DNA from: Marinihelvus fidelis
GTDB lineage: Bacteria; Pseudomonadota; Gammaproteobacteria; Xanthomonadales; SZUA-36
Assembly: GCF_008725655.1 (NCBI RefSeq)
Contig: NZ_VYXP01000002.1
Location: forward strand, 186,001 to 250,000
DNA: 64,000 nt
Reading direction: 5' to 3'
Shown here piece by piece: positions 56,900 through 64,000 of this stretch. The notes under the pieces were generated by a model. That model ran no database searches, was not told the DNA's origin, and saw nothing but the letters and a program-made list of their open reading frames with translations. A program made the position numbers and the translations under genes. How positions within the stretch are numbered: the stretch's first letter is position 1; every line of letters starts with the position of its first letter.

Positions 56900-58924
56900 T
56901 TACTCCCTGGGGACCAGGGTCATGATTCCCGATCGTTCAGGCGGCGAATCCTGGCTGCCCGCCTGGTACAGGTTGATGAGCACACGGGCTCCGTCAGCAG
57001 ACACATCCACCGAGCGAGAGTCGTAGCTGAACCCGTCCCATAATTCTGCATTCCCGCTTACCTCGTCATTCTTGAAGGCGAGCAGTTCAATCCCGGTTCG
57101 CTGTGTCCAGAGAAACGCCTGCACGCTCGCCGGCGCGGGCGTGGCCGGAATGAACAGCTCGGTAACGGTACCGACGATCTGGGTGCCGTCGCCGCTGATC
57201 GCCACCGGTTCCTGCTCAACGTTATCAATGCCAAGCGCGGGTTCAAGCACGCCGAACCGGCCGTCCGGTGTCCAGAACCAGGCCATCGGCGAGATCAGCC
57301 GCGGGTCATCGTTCTCGAGCCGGCTGAAGCCCTCACCAATAACGACGCTGCAGTCGGTGCTACAGCCGCGGGCGATTGACAGCGGAGTGTTATCCGGCGC
57401 ACGCATGCGCCTGGCACCGGCATCCGACCAATGGACCGCATTAAACCCCGAGTACAGGGCGATCGGGGGTGGTGGCGTGCCTATGGTTGGAAAGGACCGA
57501 TAGCCCACCGCGACGGCGGCGTCTGTTGCAGCGGCAACGGGTGTGTAACCCAGCGGGTCCGTTACATCGGTGAGCAGCGGTAATGCGCGCTGCCCGTCGA
57601 CCGGGTCCCATATCCAGGGGTACTCATCCTGCGTGATGCCGCCGGCCCAGGCGTAACCGACCAGGACATTGCCTTCGCGGTCGCCGCCGGAAAGGACGGA
57701 GTGGTCGTCGTCGATGCCGTCCAGGTTTTCCCAACCGGAGTCCGCCCACCAGGCAATGGGTTCAAATGGATTCAGCTGATCCGGGTCAGGAACCTCGCTG
57801 GCGACCACGCGATCCGCGGATTCATTGCTCAACAACGGGCCGTCATTCCACACGACCTGGCTGTCCAGCGTCACCCATTCCGTGGCACCGGGCGAAAGCA
57901 TGACCACTTCACCCTGGCCTTCGCCGGTTAAAGCACGCATGCCGATGACTGCGCCGGCATTGGTCAGCCGGCGAACGGAGATGCTCCCGTCTTCCGGCAG
58001 TGGAATCTCGGTCCACTGGAAAGTGTACAGGTCATCCAGGCCCGGCCTGTCATAAGGGCACGCCAGGCCGGCCAGGTTGCTCAGGCGTTGCAGGTCCTGG
58101 CTGCCGCTGCCAAAGTCAGCCAGGGCCGATTGGTAGTTCATGCCCCCATCGTTGCAGGCCAGGGACATGTCCATCTGGCCCCAGGCGATACGTTCAACTC
58201 CAGCCGGGTCAAAGGCCGATCCGAAAAGGCCACCCGTAGTGGTTGTCAGTTCGGGAACGACAATCACGCCGTCCTGCTCGTGGCCCAGTCCCGTCATCCA
58301 GACCTGGTTGCCCTGGCCGTCATAACTGAACCAAAACACCAGGGCCTGGTCACGGCTCAGCCACTGCACGGTGAAGCCCTCGCCGTCATGGGCCAGGTCA
58401 AACCAGTCGCCGCTCTGGCCAGCGTATACCTGGACCGGCTCGCCGGGAACGCCATTGATGGTTTCGCAATCAACGCCCATTGTGCGAGTCAGGCGGGTCA
58501 GGTTGGTGACAGCACTCTCATTAAACGCTGACCAGGCCACGGTACCGGACTGGCAATCGGGGAATCGGAAGGTGGCGCTACCGGCGACTTCCCGCACCAC
58601 GTCATCGGGGTCGAAATCTTCCCCAAACACGGCACCGCGAGTAACCAGCAACTCCGGCACATCAATGTAATCACCATCGGCGTCGGACAGAACCTGCCCT
58701 GTACCGGTGAGCCAGCGCTGACCACCTGATTCGTCGTAGGTATACCAATACACTGAGGCGCGATCATCCTCGAGAATCTCGAGAACCCAGCCCTCACCAT
58801 CGCGCGCCGGGTCGTACCAGGCAGCGGTATGGCCGGGGGTAATCCCGTTTGATTCAGCCTGCGCTCCCATCGCCGCGCAGACGGCGCAAAGCGCGAAGCC
58901 GGACATCCATTTTCCATTCGTCAT
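56900..58924 (-). CDS. Secreted protein of unknown function with repeats
   Basis: The 674-residue product has a signal peptide (cleaved near AQA-ESN). Two related units begin near residues 35 and 172: AWYDPARDGEGWVLEIL with YWYTYDESGGQRWLTGTG, and DWFDLAHDGEGFTVQWL with FWFSYDGQGNQVWMTGLG. The second half resembles a beta-propeller of HAF type (VISGDGTQIVGTVTEL, SARGCSTDCSVVIGEG-like units). I recognise no enzyme motif. It may bind a surface or extracellular polymer. It follows the large nuclease's start by 101 bp on the same strand, so the two may be expressed together. Confidence 0.78.
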   Translation of the reverse strand: MTNGKWMSGFALCAVCAAMGAQAESNGITPGHTAAWYDPARDGEGWVLEILEDDRASVYWYTYDESGGQRWLTGTGQVLSDADGDYIDVPELLVTRGAVFGEDFDPDDVVREVAGSATFRFPDCQSGTVAWSAFNESAVTNLTRLTRTMGVDCETINGVPGEPVQVYAGQSGDWFDLAHDGEGFTVQWLSRDQALVFWFSYDGQGNQVWMTGLGHEQDGVIVVPELTTTTGGLFGSAFDPAGVERIAWGQMDMSLACNDGGMNYQSALADFGSGSQDLQRLSNLAGLACPYDRPGLDDLYTFQWTEIPLPEDGSISVRRLTNAGAVIGMRALTGEGQGEVVMLSPGATEWVTLDSQVVWNDGPLLSNESADRVVASEVPDPDQLNPFEPIAWWADSGWENLDGIDDDHSVLSGGDREGNVLVGYAWAGGITQDEYPWIWDPVDGQRALPLLTDVTDPLGYTPVAAATDAAVAVGYRSFPTIGTPPPPIALYSGFNAVHWSDAGARRMRAPDNTPLSIARGCSTDCSVVIGEGFSRLENDDPRLISPMAWFWTPDGRFGVLEPALGIDNVEQEPVAISGDGTQIVGTVTELFIPATPAPASVQAFLWTQRTGIELLAFKNDEVSGNAELWDGFSYDSRSVDVSADGARVLINLYQAGSQDSPPERSGIMTLVPRE

Positions 58925-59040
58925 GGGTCACCACCCTGTTGCATTCCAGTTCAAAATATCAGCTGCGCATGACATTTCAAGCATATTGGACATGCAACAA
59001 AGCCTGTTCAAACGGTCGCATCAATGGCCGACGACGGCGC

Positions 59041-60102
59041 CTAAAGCGTGTCGGTGATACCGGCACGGGCGTCAAATCGGGCCCGTGTCCGGTTGGCCAG
59101 CGCCACCAGCGACAGCATCACCGGCACTTCCACCAGCACGCCGACCACCGTGGCCAGCGCCGCGCCGGAGTTCAGCCCAAACAGGCTGATGGCCACGGCC
59201 ACGGCCAACTCGAAGAAGTTGGACGTGCCGATCAACGCCGCGGGTGCCGCGGTGTTGAACGGCACCCGCCAGGCCCAGGCCCAGCCGTAGGCGATGGCGA
59301 AAATGCCGTAGGACTGGATCAGTAGCGGGATGGCGATCAGCACGATCACGCCCGGCTTCGACAGCAGGGTTTCGGCCTGCAGCGCGAACAGCAGCACCAC
59401 GGTCGCGACCAGCCCCATCACCGACAGCGGCTTGACCTTCGCCGTAAAGGCGGCAACGGCATCGGCCGTGTCCTTACCCGCTCGGCCGGCGTGCTTTTCA
59501 AGCCAGGTGCGCGTCGCCCAACCAGCCGCCAGCGGCGTGACCACGTACAGCAGCACCGACAGCAGCAGCGTGTTCCATGGCACCACGACGTCGGCTACGC
59601 CCAGCAGCCAGGCGGCAATGGGCGCGAAGGCGAACACCATGATGATGTCATTCACCGACACCTGTACCAGCGTGTAGTTGGCGTCACCCTTCACCAGCTG
59701 GCTCCAGACGAACACCATGGCCGTGCACGGCGCCACACCCAGCAGGATCATGCCGGCGATGTACTCGCGCGCCATCGTCGGGTCGACCCAGTCGCGGAAC
59801 AGCACCTCGAAAAACAATACGCCCAGCGCGGCCATCGTGAACGGCTTGATCAGCCAGTTGACGACCAGTGTGATGCACAGGCCCTTCGGCCGCCGGCCCA
59901 CCTGCGCCAGCGAGCCGAAATCGACGTTGACCATCATCGGGTAGATCATCAGCCAGATCAGCACGGCGATGACCAGGTTGACGCTGGCGTACTCGAATCC
60001 GGCGATCAGCTGGAACACGCCGGGCATGACACTGCCCAGCACCACGCCCAGGATCATCGCCAGGCCCACCCAGACGGTCAGGTAACGCTCAAAAATGCCC
60101 AT
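59041..60102 (-). CDS. acr3: Arsenite efflux transporter, Acr3 family
   Basis: Acr3 exports arsenite. The 353-residue product has about ten transmembrane segments, the family-conserved cysteine in [13 protein letters not shown] (about 120-132), [13 protein letters not shown] and [21 protein letters not shown]. It is the last gene of the arsR-arsC-acr3 operon, 12 bases after arsC. Confidence 0.96.
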   Translation of the reverse strand: MGIFERYLTVWVGLAMILGVVLGSVMPGVFQLIAGFEYASVNLVIAVLIWLMIYPMMVNVDFGSLAQVGRRPKGLCITLVVNWLIKPFTMAALGVLFFEVLFRDWVDPTMAREYIAGMILLGVAPCTAMVFVWSQLVKGDANYTLVQVSVNDIIMVFAFAPIAAWLLGVADVVVPWNTLLLSVLLYVVTPLAAGWATRTWLEKHAGRAGKDTADAVAAFTAKVKPLSVMGLVATVVLLFALQAETLLSKPGVIVLIAIPLLIQSYGIFAIAYGWAWAWRVPFNTAAPAALIGTSNFFELAVAVAISLFGLNSGAALATVVGVLVEVPVMLSLVALANRTRARFDARAGITDTL

Positions 60103-60114
60103 GGTGGTCTCGCC

Positions 60115-60537
60115 TCAGAGCAGCTCGGTTTCGACGCGCTCGCGCAGCATGCCAAAAGCCTGGTCGAAAGCGGCCTCGATCTCGGCCTCCGTGCCTTCCA
60201 CGTGCGACGGATCCGGGGTGCTCCAGTGCTTGCGCTCGAACTGGCCCGGGAACAGCGGGCAGGTCTCGGCCGCGGCCGAATCACAGACCGTGATCACGTA
60301 GTCGAACGGCTGGTCGGCGTACTCGTTCCACGACTGGCTGACCGGCTCGCCCGGGTCGAAGCCATGGCGGCGGATGGTCTCGATGGCGCCCGGGTTGGTG
60401 CGGCCCAACGGGCGGCTGCCGGCACTGAAGGCCTGGTAGCGACCCTTGCCCAGGTTGTTGATCAGCGCTTCGGCCATCACGGAACGGCAGGAATTGCCGG
60501 TGCACACCACCAGCACGCGGCGCGGTGAATCAGTCAT
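60115..60537 (-). CDS. arsC: Arsenate reductase, thioredoxin-coupled (LMW-PTPase type)
   Basis: The enzyme reduces arsenate to arsenite for export. The 140-residue product has the low-molecular-weight phosphatase P-loop CTGNSCRS (Cys12 to Arg18) and two more cysteines, Cys85 and Cys93 in VCDSAAAETCPLF, for the disulfide cascade with thioredoxin. It lies between arsR and acr3, with gaps of 23 and 12 bases. Confidence 0.96.
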   Translation of the reverse strand: MTDSPRRVLVVCTGNSCRSVMAEALINNLGKGRYQAFSAGSRPLGRTNPGAIETIRRHGFDPGEPVSQSWNEYADQPFDYVITVCDSAAAETCPLFPGQFERKHWSTPDPSHVEGTEAEIEAAFDQAFGMLRERVETELL

Positions 60538-60560
60538 GTCATGTCTCTCCGGTTATCGAA

Positions 60561-60893
60561 TCATGAAGGGGATTGCAGTCGGTCAAGCAGTGGCCCGCAC
60601 ACTTCCGGCGCGCCCTGGCAACAGTCTTCGAGCAGGTAGTCCAGCATCCGCCGGACACCCTGGAAATCGGCCTGGTAGAACACGTTGCGCCCTTCCCTGC
60701 GTGAACTCACCAGCCCCGCGTTGGCGAGGATCGACAGGTGGGTGGACAGGGTGTTGGCGGGCACGCCCAGCTCGCGAGCCAGGTCGCCCGAAGGCAGGCC
60801 CTCGGGGCCGGCCTGGACCAGTCGCCGAAAGGCCGCCAGCCGGCTGTCCTGGGCCAGCGCCGAGAATGCGCGTGTGGCTTCATTTATTTCCAT
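60561..60893 (-). CDS. arsR: ArsR-family arsenite-responsive repressor
   Basis: The 110-residue winged-helix repressor (helix-turn-helix about 38-57, LARELGVPANTLSTHLSILA) has Cys91, Cys92 and Cys99 at its C-terminal end. That resembles the C-terminal arsenite site of the Acidithiobacillus-type ArsR rather than the E. coli type, where the cysteines lie in the DNA-recognition helix. It heads the ars operon. A palindrome overlaps its start codon and is the probable operator. Confidence 0.95.
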   Translation of the reverse strand: MEINEATRAFSALAQDSRLAAFRRLVQAGPEGLPSGDLARELGVPANTLSTHLSILANAGLVSSRREGRNVFYQADFQGVRRMLDYLLEDCCQGAPEVCGPLLDRLQSPS

Positions 60894-60915
60894 ATTTCCA
60901 GAATAATGGAAATAT
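60892..60915 (-). promoter_or_regulatory. Palindrome at the arsR start, probable ArsR operator
   Basis: ATATTTCC (60892-60899) and GGAAATAT (60908-60915) are perfect inverted 8-mers with an 8-base AT-rich centre. The palindrome covers part of the arsR start codon (60891-60893), so repressor binding would also block the start of the message. Confidence 0.65.
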
Positions 60916-60969
60916 TAACGCCAGGCAACAGGTACGGGCCGCCTCGCCCGCTTCAGTCAGTGAGTCTGT

Positions 60970-61491
60970 TCAGGATCCGGCGGTGGACGGGTACTGGTCC
61001 GCCGCGGTTTCGACGCGGGCGAACACCGTGGTCGTGCCGTCGGCCATCAGCAGTTGCACATCGTAGGGCATGAACCGGTCGCCCACCTCCATGCCAGGGC
61101 TGCCGACGGGCATGGCCGGCACGGCCAGGCCGATCGCATTGGCCGGCGGGTCGGCGAGGAACTGCAGGATAAAGCGCGCGGGCACGTGACCCTCGAACAC
61201 GTAGCCCGACGGTGTAACGCCGGTGTGGCAGGAACGGCTGCGGGCCGGGATACCCTTGTCGTCCTTCAGCGCCAGCAGGTCCGCCGGGTGCTCCGTGGTG
61301 GCCGTGAACCCGGCGGCCTCCACGTGATCCACCCACTTGACGCAGCAGCCACAGGTGGGGCTCTTGTACACCACCATGGTGTTAGCGGCTTCGGTGCTGG
61401 CTTCACTGGCCAGGCCGGTTGATGCCACAAGGACGGACGCGGCGACCAGGGCCAGTGAGCAGGCAAACAACCGGCGTTTCAGTACGTTCAT
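60970..61491 (-). CDS. Exported DUF411 protein
   Basis: The 173-residue product has a signal peptide (ending near GLA-SEAS) and the DUF411 core: VYKSPTCGCCVKWVDHV with a CGCC metal-binding-type motif, CHTGVTPSGYVFEGHVPA, and LAVPAMPVGSPGM. Family members are often found with copper or other metal resistance genes; the exact function is not established. I chose the ATG at 61491 because GAGG lies six bases upstream. It overlaps nothing but follows the next gene directly. Confidence 0.9.
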   Translation of the reverse strand: MNVLKRRLFACSLALVAASVLVASTGLASEASTEAANTMVVYKSPTCGCCVKWVDHVEAAGFTATTEHPADLLALKDDKGIPARSRSCHTGVTPSGYVFEGHVPARFILQFLADPPANAIGLAVPAMPVGSPGMEVGDRFMPYDVQLLMADGTTTVFARVETAADQYPSTAGS

Positions 61492-61492
61492 A

Positions 61493-62095
61493 TCAAGCCT
61501 CTTCAACAATCACGGATTCAACGTAAACGATCTCGCAGGCGCCGTCGCCCAGGTCATCCCGGCTCAGTGATGTGCGCCAGCGAAAGCCATTCTCATGGTC
61601 GACATCGACGAGGTAACCCTTCAGCGTGACCACCTGGCCGGGCCGGACACCCTTCAGCGCCTTTGCCTCGTAGCTTGTGGCAGGCACCATGTGCATATTG
61701 CCGCTATGCCCCATCAAGACATCTGCCGCCAGCGGGGGTTCCCGCTCCCAGCGCAGGTAGTACCAGCGACCGGACTGCGAGACCTTGATCCCGTCCAGCA
61801 CCGCACTGTCGGACATCGGCCCCCAGCCCAGCGCCAGGTCGACCGGTGACAGGTCGGCGCCCTGCCCCAGGCGGTAGCGCTCCTTGCCCAGCACCCGCGC
61901 GCGGATTTCGAAGCGGGCGCGGCGCGTGAGGATATAGTCGTCCACGGCGAACACGCTGCCACCGGCCGCCTGCTGCACGGGAATGGCCGGCGCCAGTACG
62001 CCGGGGGGATGTTCGATGGGCCGGTGGTCCCAGCGCCAGGCCAGCATCAGCGCCAGCGCGGCCAGCGCCACCCAGAACAGCCGCTGGTGGCTCAC
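61493..62095 (-). CDS. Membrane-anchored protein of unknown function
   Basis: The 200-residue product starts with one transmembrane helix (about 5-20, LFWVALAALALMLAW), followed by a periplasmic domain with RARFEIRARVLGKERYRLGQ, WYYLRWEREPP and VVTLKGYLVDVDHENGFRWR. I do not recognise the family. The start is a GTG overlapping the HMG-CoA lyase stop as GTGA, and the DUF411 gene begins within two bases of its end, so the three appear to be co-transcribed. Confidence 0.78.
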   Translation of the reverse strand: MSHQRLFWVALAALALMLAWRWDHRPIEHPPGVLAPAIPVQQAAGGSVFAVDDYILTRRARFEIRARVLGKERYRLGQGADLSPVDLALGWGPMSDSAVLDGIKVSQSGRWYYLRWEREPPLAADVLMGHSGNMHMVPATSYEAKALKGVRPGQVVTLKGYLVDVDHENGFRWRTSLSRDDLGDGACEIVYVESVIVEEA

Positions 62096-63000
62096 CCTGC
62101 CCCGTCCGCGTACGCCTGCGTCAGCCAGGCTCGCGCGCGTCCGCCGGGCGCCGTCCCGGTCAGCTCATCGGCAAGGCGCGATGCCGCCAGCAACCCGGCC
62201 ATGTCGATGCCGGTATCCAGGCCCAGGCGCTGCAGCAGCATGACCACGTCCTCGGTGGCCACGTTGCCAGTCGCACCGGGGGCAAAGGGACAGCCCCCCA
62301 GGCCGGCGATCGAGGCGTCGAAGTAGCGCACACCGGCCTGGGCCGCGGCGTAGACATTGGCCAGGCCCAGCGCCCGGGTGTCGTGGAAGTGGCACCCCAG
62401 GCGATCCGCGCCGTGTCGCCCGACCATGTCGCCCATCATCGCGCTGACCGCGTCCGGCGCGGCAGCGCCGATGGTATCGGCGACGACGAACCGCTCGGCA
62501 CCCAGTGCCAGCATTCGATCGGCGGCATCATGAACCACGGCGGCCGGCACCGCGCCTTCGAATGGACACTCGAACGACACCGAGATCGTCGTCAGCACTC
62601 GGACGCCATCCTCGCGCGCCCTTGCCAGGATATCCGCCGTCGCCGCGTCGACCTCGGCACGATCACGCCCGACATTGGCCCGCGCCATGCCGTCGGTGGC
62701 GTAGACCACCATGACCATGACCCGCGCGCCGGCCGCCAGCGCCAGCTCGTAGCCCTTCATGTTGGGAACCAGCACTGACAGGGTCGCGTCGGTGCCGGCG
62801 AGTTCGGCAACGATCTCGGCCGCACCGGCCATGGCTGGCACTGCCTTTGGCGAGACGAAGGCCGCGGTCTCGACATGGTCCATGCCCGCGTGCAGAAGCG
62901 CCCGGACCAGCCGGACCCGGTCCGCCGGCGCCAGGTGGCGAGCCTGGTTCTGCAGGCCGTCCCTGGGGCCGACATCGTTAACGATGACCCGGTCATTCAT
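62092..63000 (-). CDS. Hydroxymethylglutaryl-CoA lyase
   Basis: The enzyme splits HMG-CoA to acetyl-CoA and acetoacetate in leucine degradation. The 302-residue product shows the family landmarks: VNDVGPRDGLQNQ (with the catalytic Arg-Asp), the glycine-rich C-terminal signature GLGGCPFAPGATGNVATED with the active-site cysteine, and CHFHDTRALGLAN with metal-binding histidines. The ATG at 63000 was chosen by alignment. No other leucine-degradation gene is in the window. Confidence 0.95.
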   Translation of the reverse strand: MNDRVIVNDVGPRDGLQNQARHLAPADRVRLVRALLHAGMDHVETAAFVSPKAVPAMAGAAEIVAELAGTDATLSVLVPNMKGYELALAAGARVMVMVVYATDGMARANVGRDRAEVDAATADILARAREDGVRVLTTISVSFECPFEGAVPAAVVHDAADRMLALGAERFVVADTIGAAAPDAVSAMMGDMVGRHGADRLGCHFHDTRALGLANVYAAAQAGVRYFDASIAGLGGCPFAPGATGNVATEDVVMLLQRLGLDTGIDMAGLLAASRLADELTGTAPGGRARAWLTQAYADGAG

Positions 63001-63067
63001 GGCGTGTACTCCGGAATTTTTGCGATGCGACACTGCGGCCTATTTTAGGGCAGCCGGTCACCGTGGG

Positions 63068-64000
63068 TCAGCCACGCCGCCGCGCCGCCAGCGCGATGGC
63101 CAGGGCAATAAAGAATGGCGCCAGCCGCTCCAGCGCGTCACCCGGCGCATTGGGCAGCAGGTAAAACGCCACCGAGAAGCCGAAGCCGGCCAGCATGGAC
63201 GCCAGCACACCACCCGGGCGCAAGGGCCAGCCCGCCAGGCGCAGGAACACCACGGGCCCGAAGGCCGCGCCCAGGGCATTCCATGCGAACAGCACGCGGC
63301 TGAAAATCTTCTCTGGGAGGTATAACGCCACCAGCACGGCGGCAACGACAATGACAACAATCGCCAGGCGTGACCGCATCAACGCGCGCCCGGCCTTACC
63401 CCGTGACGGATCCAGGTCGTGAGCGACCGCGGATGCCGCCACTAGCAACTGGCTGTCGGCCGTCGACATGATGGCCGACAGCACGGCCGCCAGCAGCACG
63501 GCCGCGACCACCGGCGGAAACAACTCCGCGGTCAGGGTAAAGAATACGGTCTCCGGGTTGGTCGCGTCCGCCACCAGCACCCGCCCGGCCAGGCCCAGCA
63601 CACACATGCCGGTGAACACGATGGCATACCAGGCGATGGTGATGGCGCGCGCCTGGCGCAACGCCCGCGCGTCTCGCAGCGCCATGAAGCGAACCAGCAA
63701 GTGTGGCTGGCCATAGGTCCCGAAACCGATGCCGAGGGCGCCACCGATCACCAGCAGGGCCGTGATCCCACGCGCGCCGCCCGTCCATGACAGGTACTCC
63801 GGCGGCTGCTGTTGCAACGCCTGGACCAGTCCCGCCGGCCCGCCCACGGCCACCAGGGCCGCAACCGGCAGGACGATGGCCGTCACCGCCATCAGCAGTC
63901 CCTGGACCGTATCGGTCACGCTGACCGCCCAGAACCCGCCCAGCAGCGTGTACACCATGATGATCACCGCGCCCAGCAACACCGCGGTCTGCGGGCGCAT
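63068..64000 (-). CDS. Sodium:solute symporter (SSS family), truncated by the window edge
   Basis: The C-terminal 310 residues of an SSS-family carrier, with about eight hydrophobic segments and the conserved AAVLSAIMSTADSQLLVAAS region. The pattern is close to the proline permease (PutP) group, but the substrate is not certain. The 5' part of the gene lies beyond base 64000. Confidence 0.9.
   Translation of the reverse strand: MRPQTAVLLGAVIIMVYTLLGGFWAVSVTDTVQGLLMAVTAIVLPVAALVAVGGPAGLVQALQQQPPEYLSWTGGARGITALLVIGGALGIGFGTYGQPHLLVRFMALRDARALRQARAITIAWYAIVFTGMCVLGLAGRVLVADATNPETVFFTLTAELFPPVVAAVLLAAVLSAIMSTADSQLLVAASAVAHDLDPSRGKAGRALMRSRLAIVVIVVAAVLVALYLPEKIFSRVLFAWNALGAAFGPVVFLRLAGWPLRPGGVLASMLAGFGFSVAFYLLPNAPGDALERLAPFFIALAIALAARRRG

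Overview
The window is high-GC chromosomal DNA from a gammaproteobacterium. The evidence is the block grpE-dnaK ... dnaJ-dapB-(radical SAM)-carA-carB-greA-recJ on the minus strand, and the fur/bamE, rnfH-ratA/smpB and ssrA blocks further on. TPR-sulfotransferases, an Acr3-type ars operon and many secreted proteins of unknown role suggest an environmental lineage near the Xanthomonadales/Wenzhouxiangella/Woeseia side. That placement is an inference, since no rRNA gene is present.

Layout. 1-19.3 kb: housekeeping genes for DNA repair (recJ, recN), transcript cleavage (greA), carbamoyl phosphate (carAB), lysine synthesis (dapB) and chaperones (grpE, dnaK, dnaJ), with heat-shock type promoters before grpE and dnaK. 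The usual dnaK-dnaJ pair is split by a metB-like gene behind a SAM-I riboswitch and by two genes of unknown function. A HigBA-type toxin-antitoxin pair follows recN. 19.3-21.1 kb: a glutaminase fused to STAS and cyclic-nucleotide-binding domains.

21.4-27.3 kb is the most interesting region. Two tightly packed divergent operons encode a glutamine kinase-like PEP-synthase homologue, a nucleotidyltransferase, a class I glutamine amidotransferase, an APS-kinase-like enzyme, a methyltransferase and a sulfotransferase-fold protein. The first four match, family by family, the Campylobacter jejuni Cj1418/Cj1416/Cj1417/Cj1415 pathway that makes 3'-phospho-CDP-amidate for O-methyl phosphoramidate decoration. 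Here the set ends in a sulfotransferase-like enzyme, and there is no capsule locus in view.

27.3-41.4 kb: fur, a BamE-SPOR fusion, rnfH, ratA, smpB, then a MocR regulator (apparently without its PLP lysine) that faces an uptake/processing locus: nitrilase, TonB-dependent receptor, two TPR-sulfotransferases, a serine hydrolase and an MFS carrier. The tmRNA gene ssrA follows.

41.4-52.9 kb: two apparent genomic islands in tandem at the 3' end of ssrA, each closed by a copy of the ssrA end. Island 1 holds a META lipoprotein, two amidohydrolases (one fused to a META domain) and a VapBC/FitAB pair with a broken toxin. Island 2 holds two transglutaminase/DUF3857-type secreted proteins. No integrase gene remains. 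52.9-64 kb: a large secreted nuclease, a large secreted protein of unknown role, an arsR-arsC-acr3 operon, a DUF411 protein, hydroxymethylglutaryl-CoA lyase and a truncated sodium:solute symporter.
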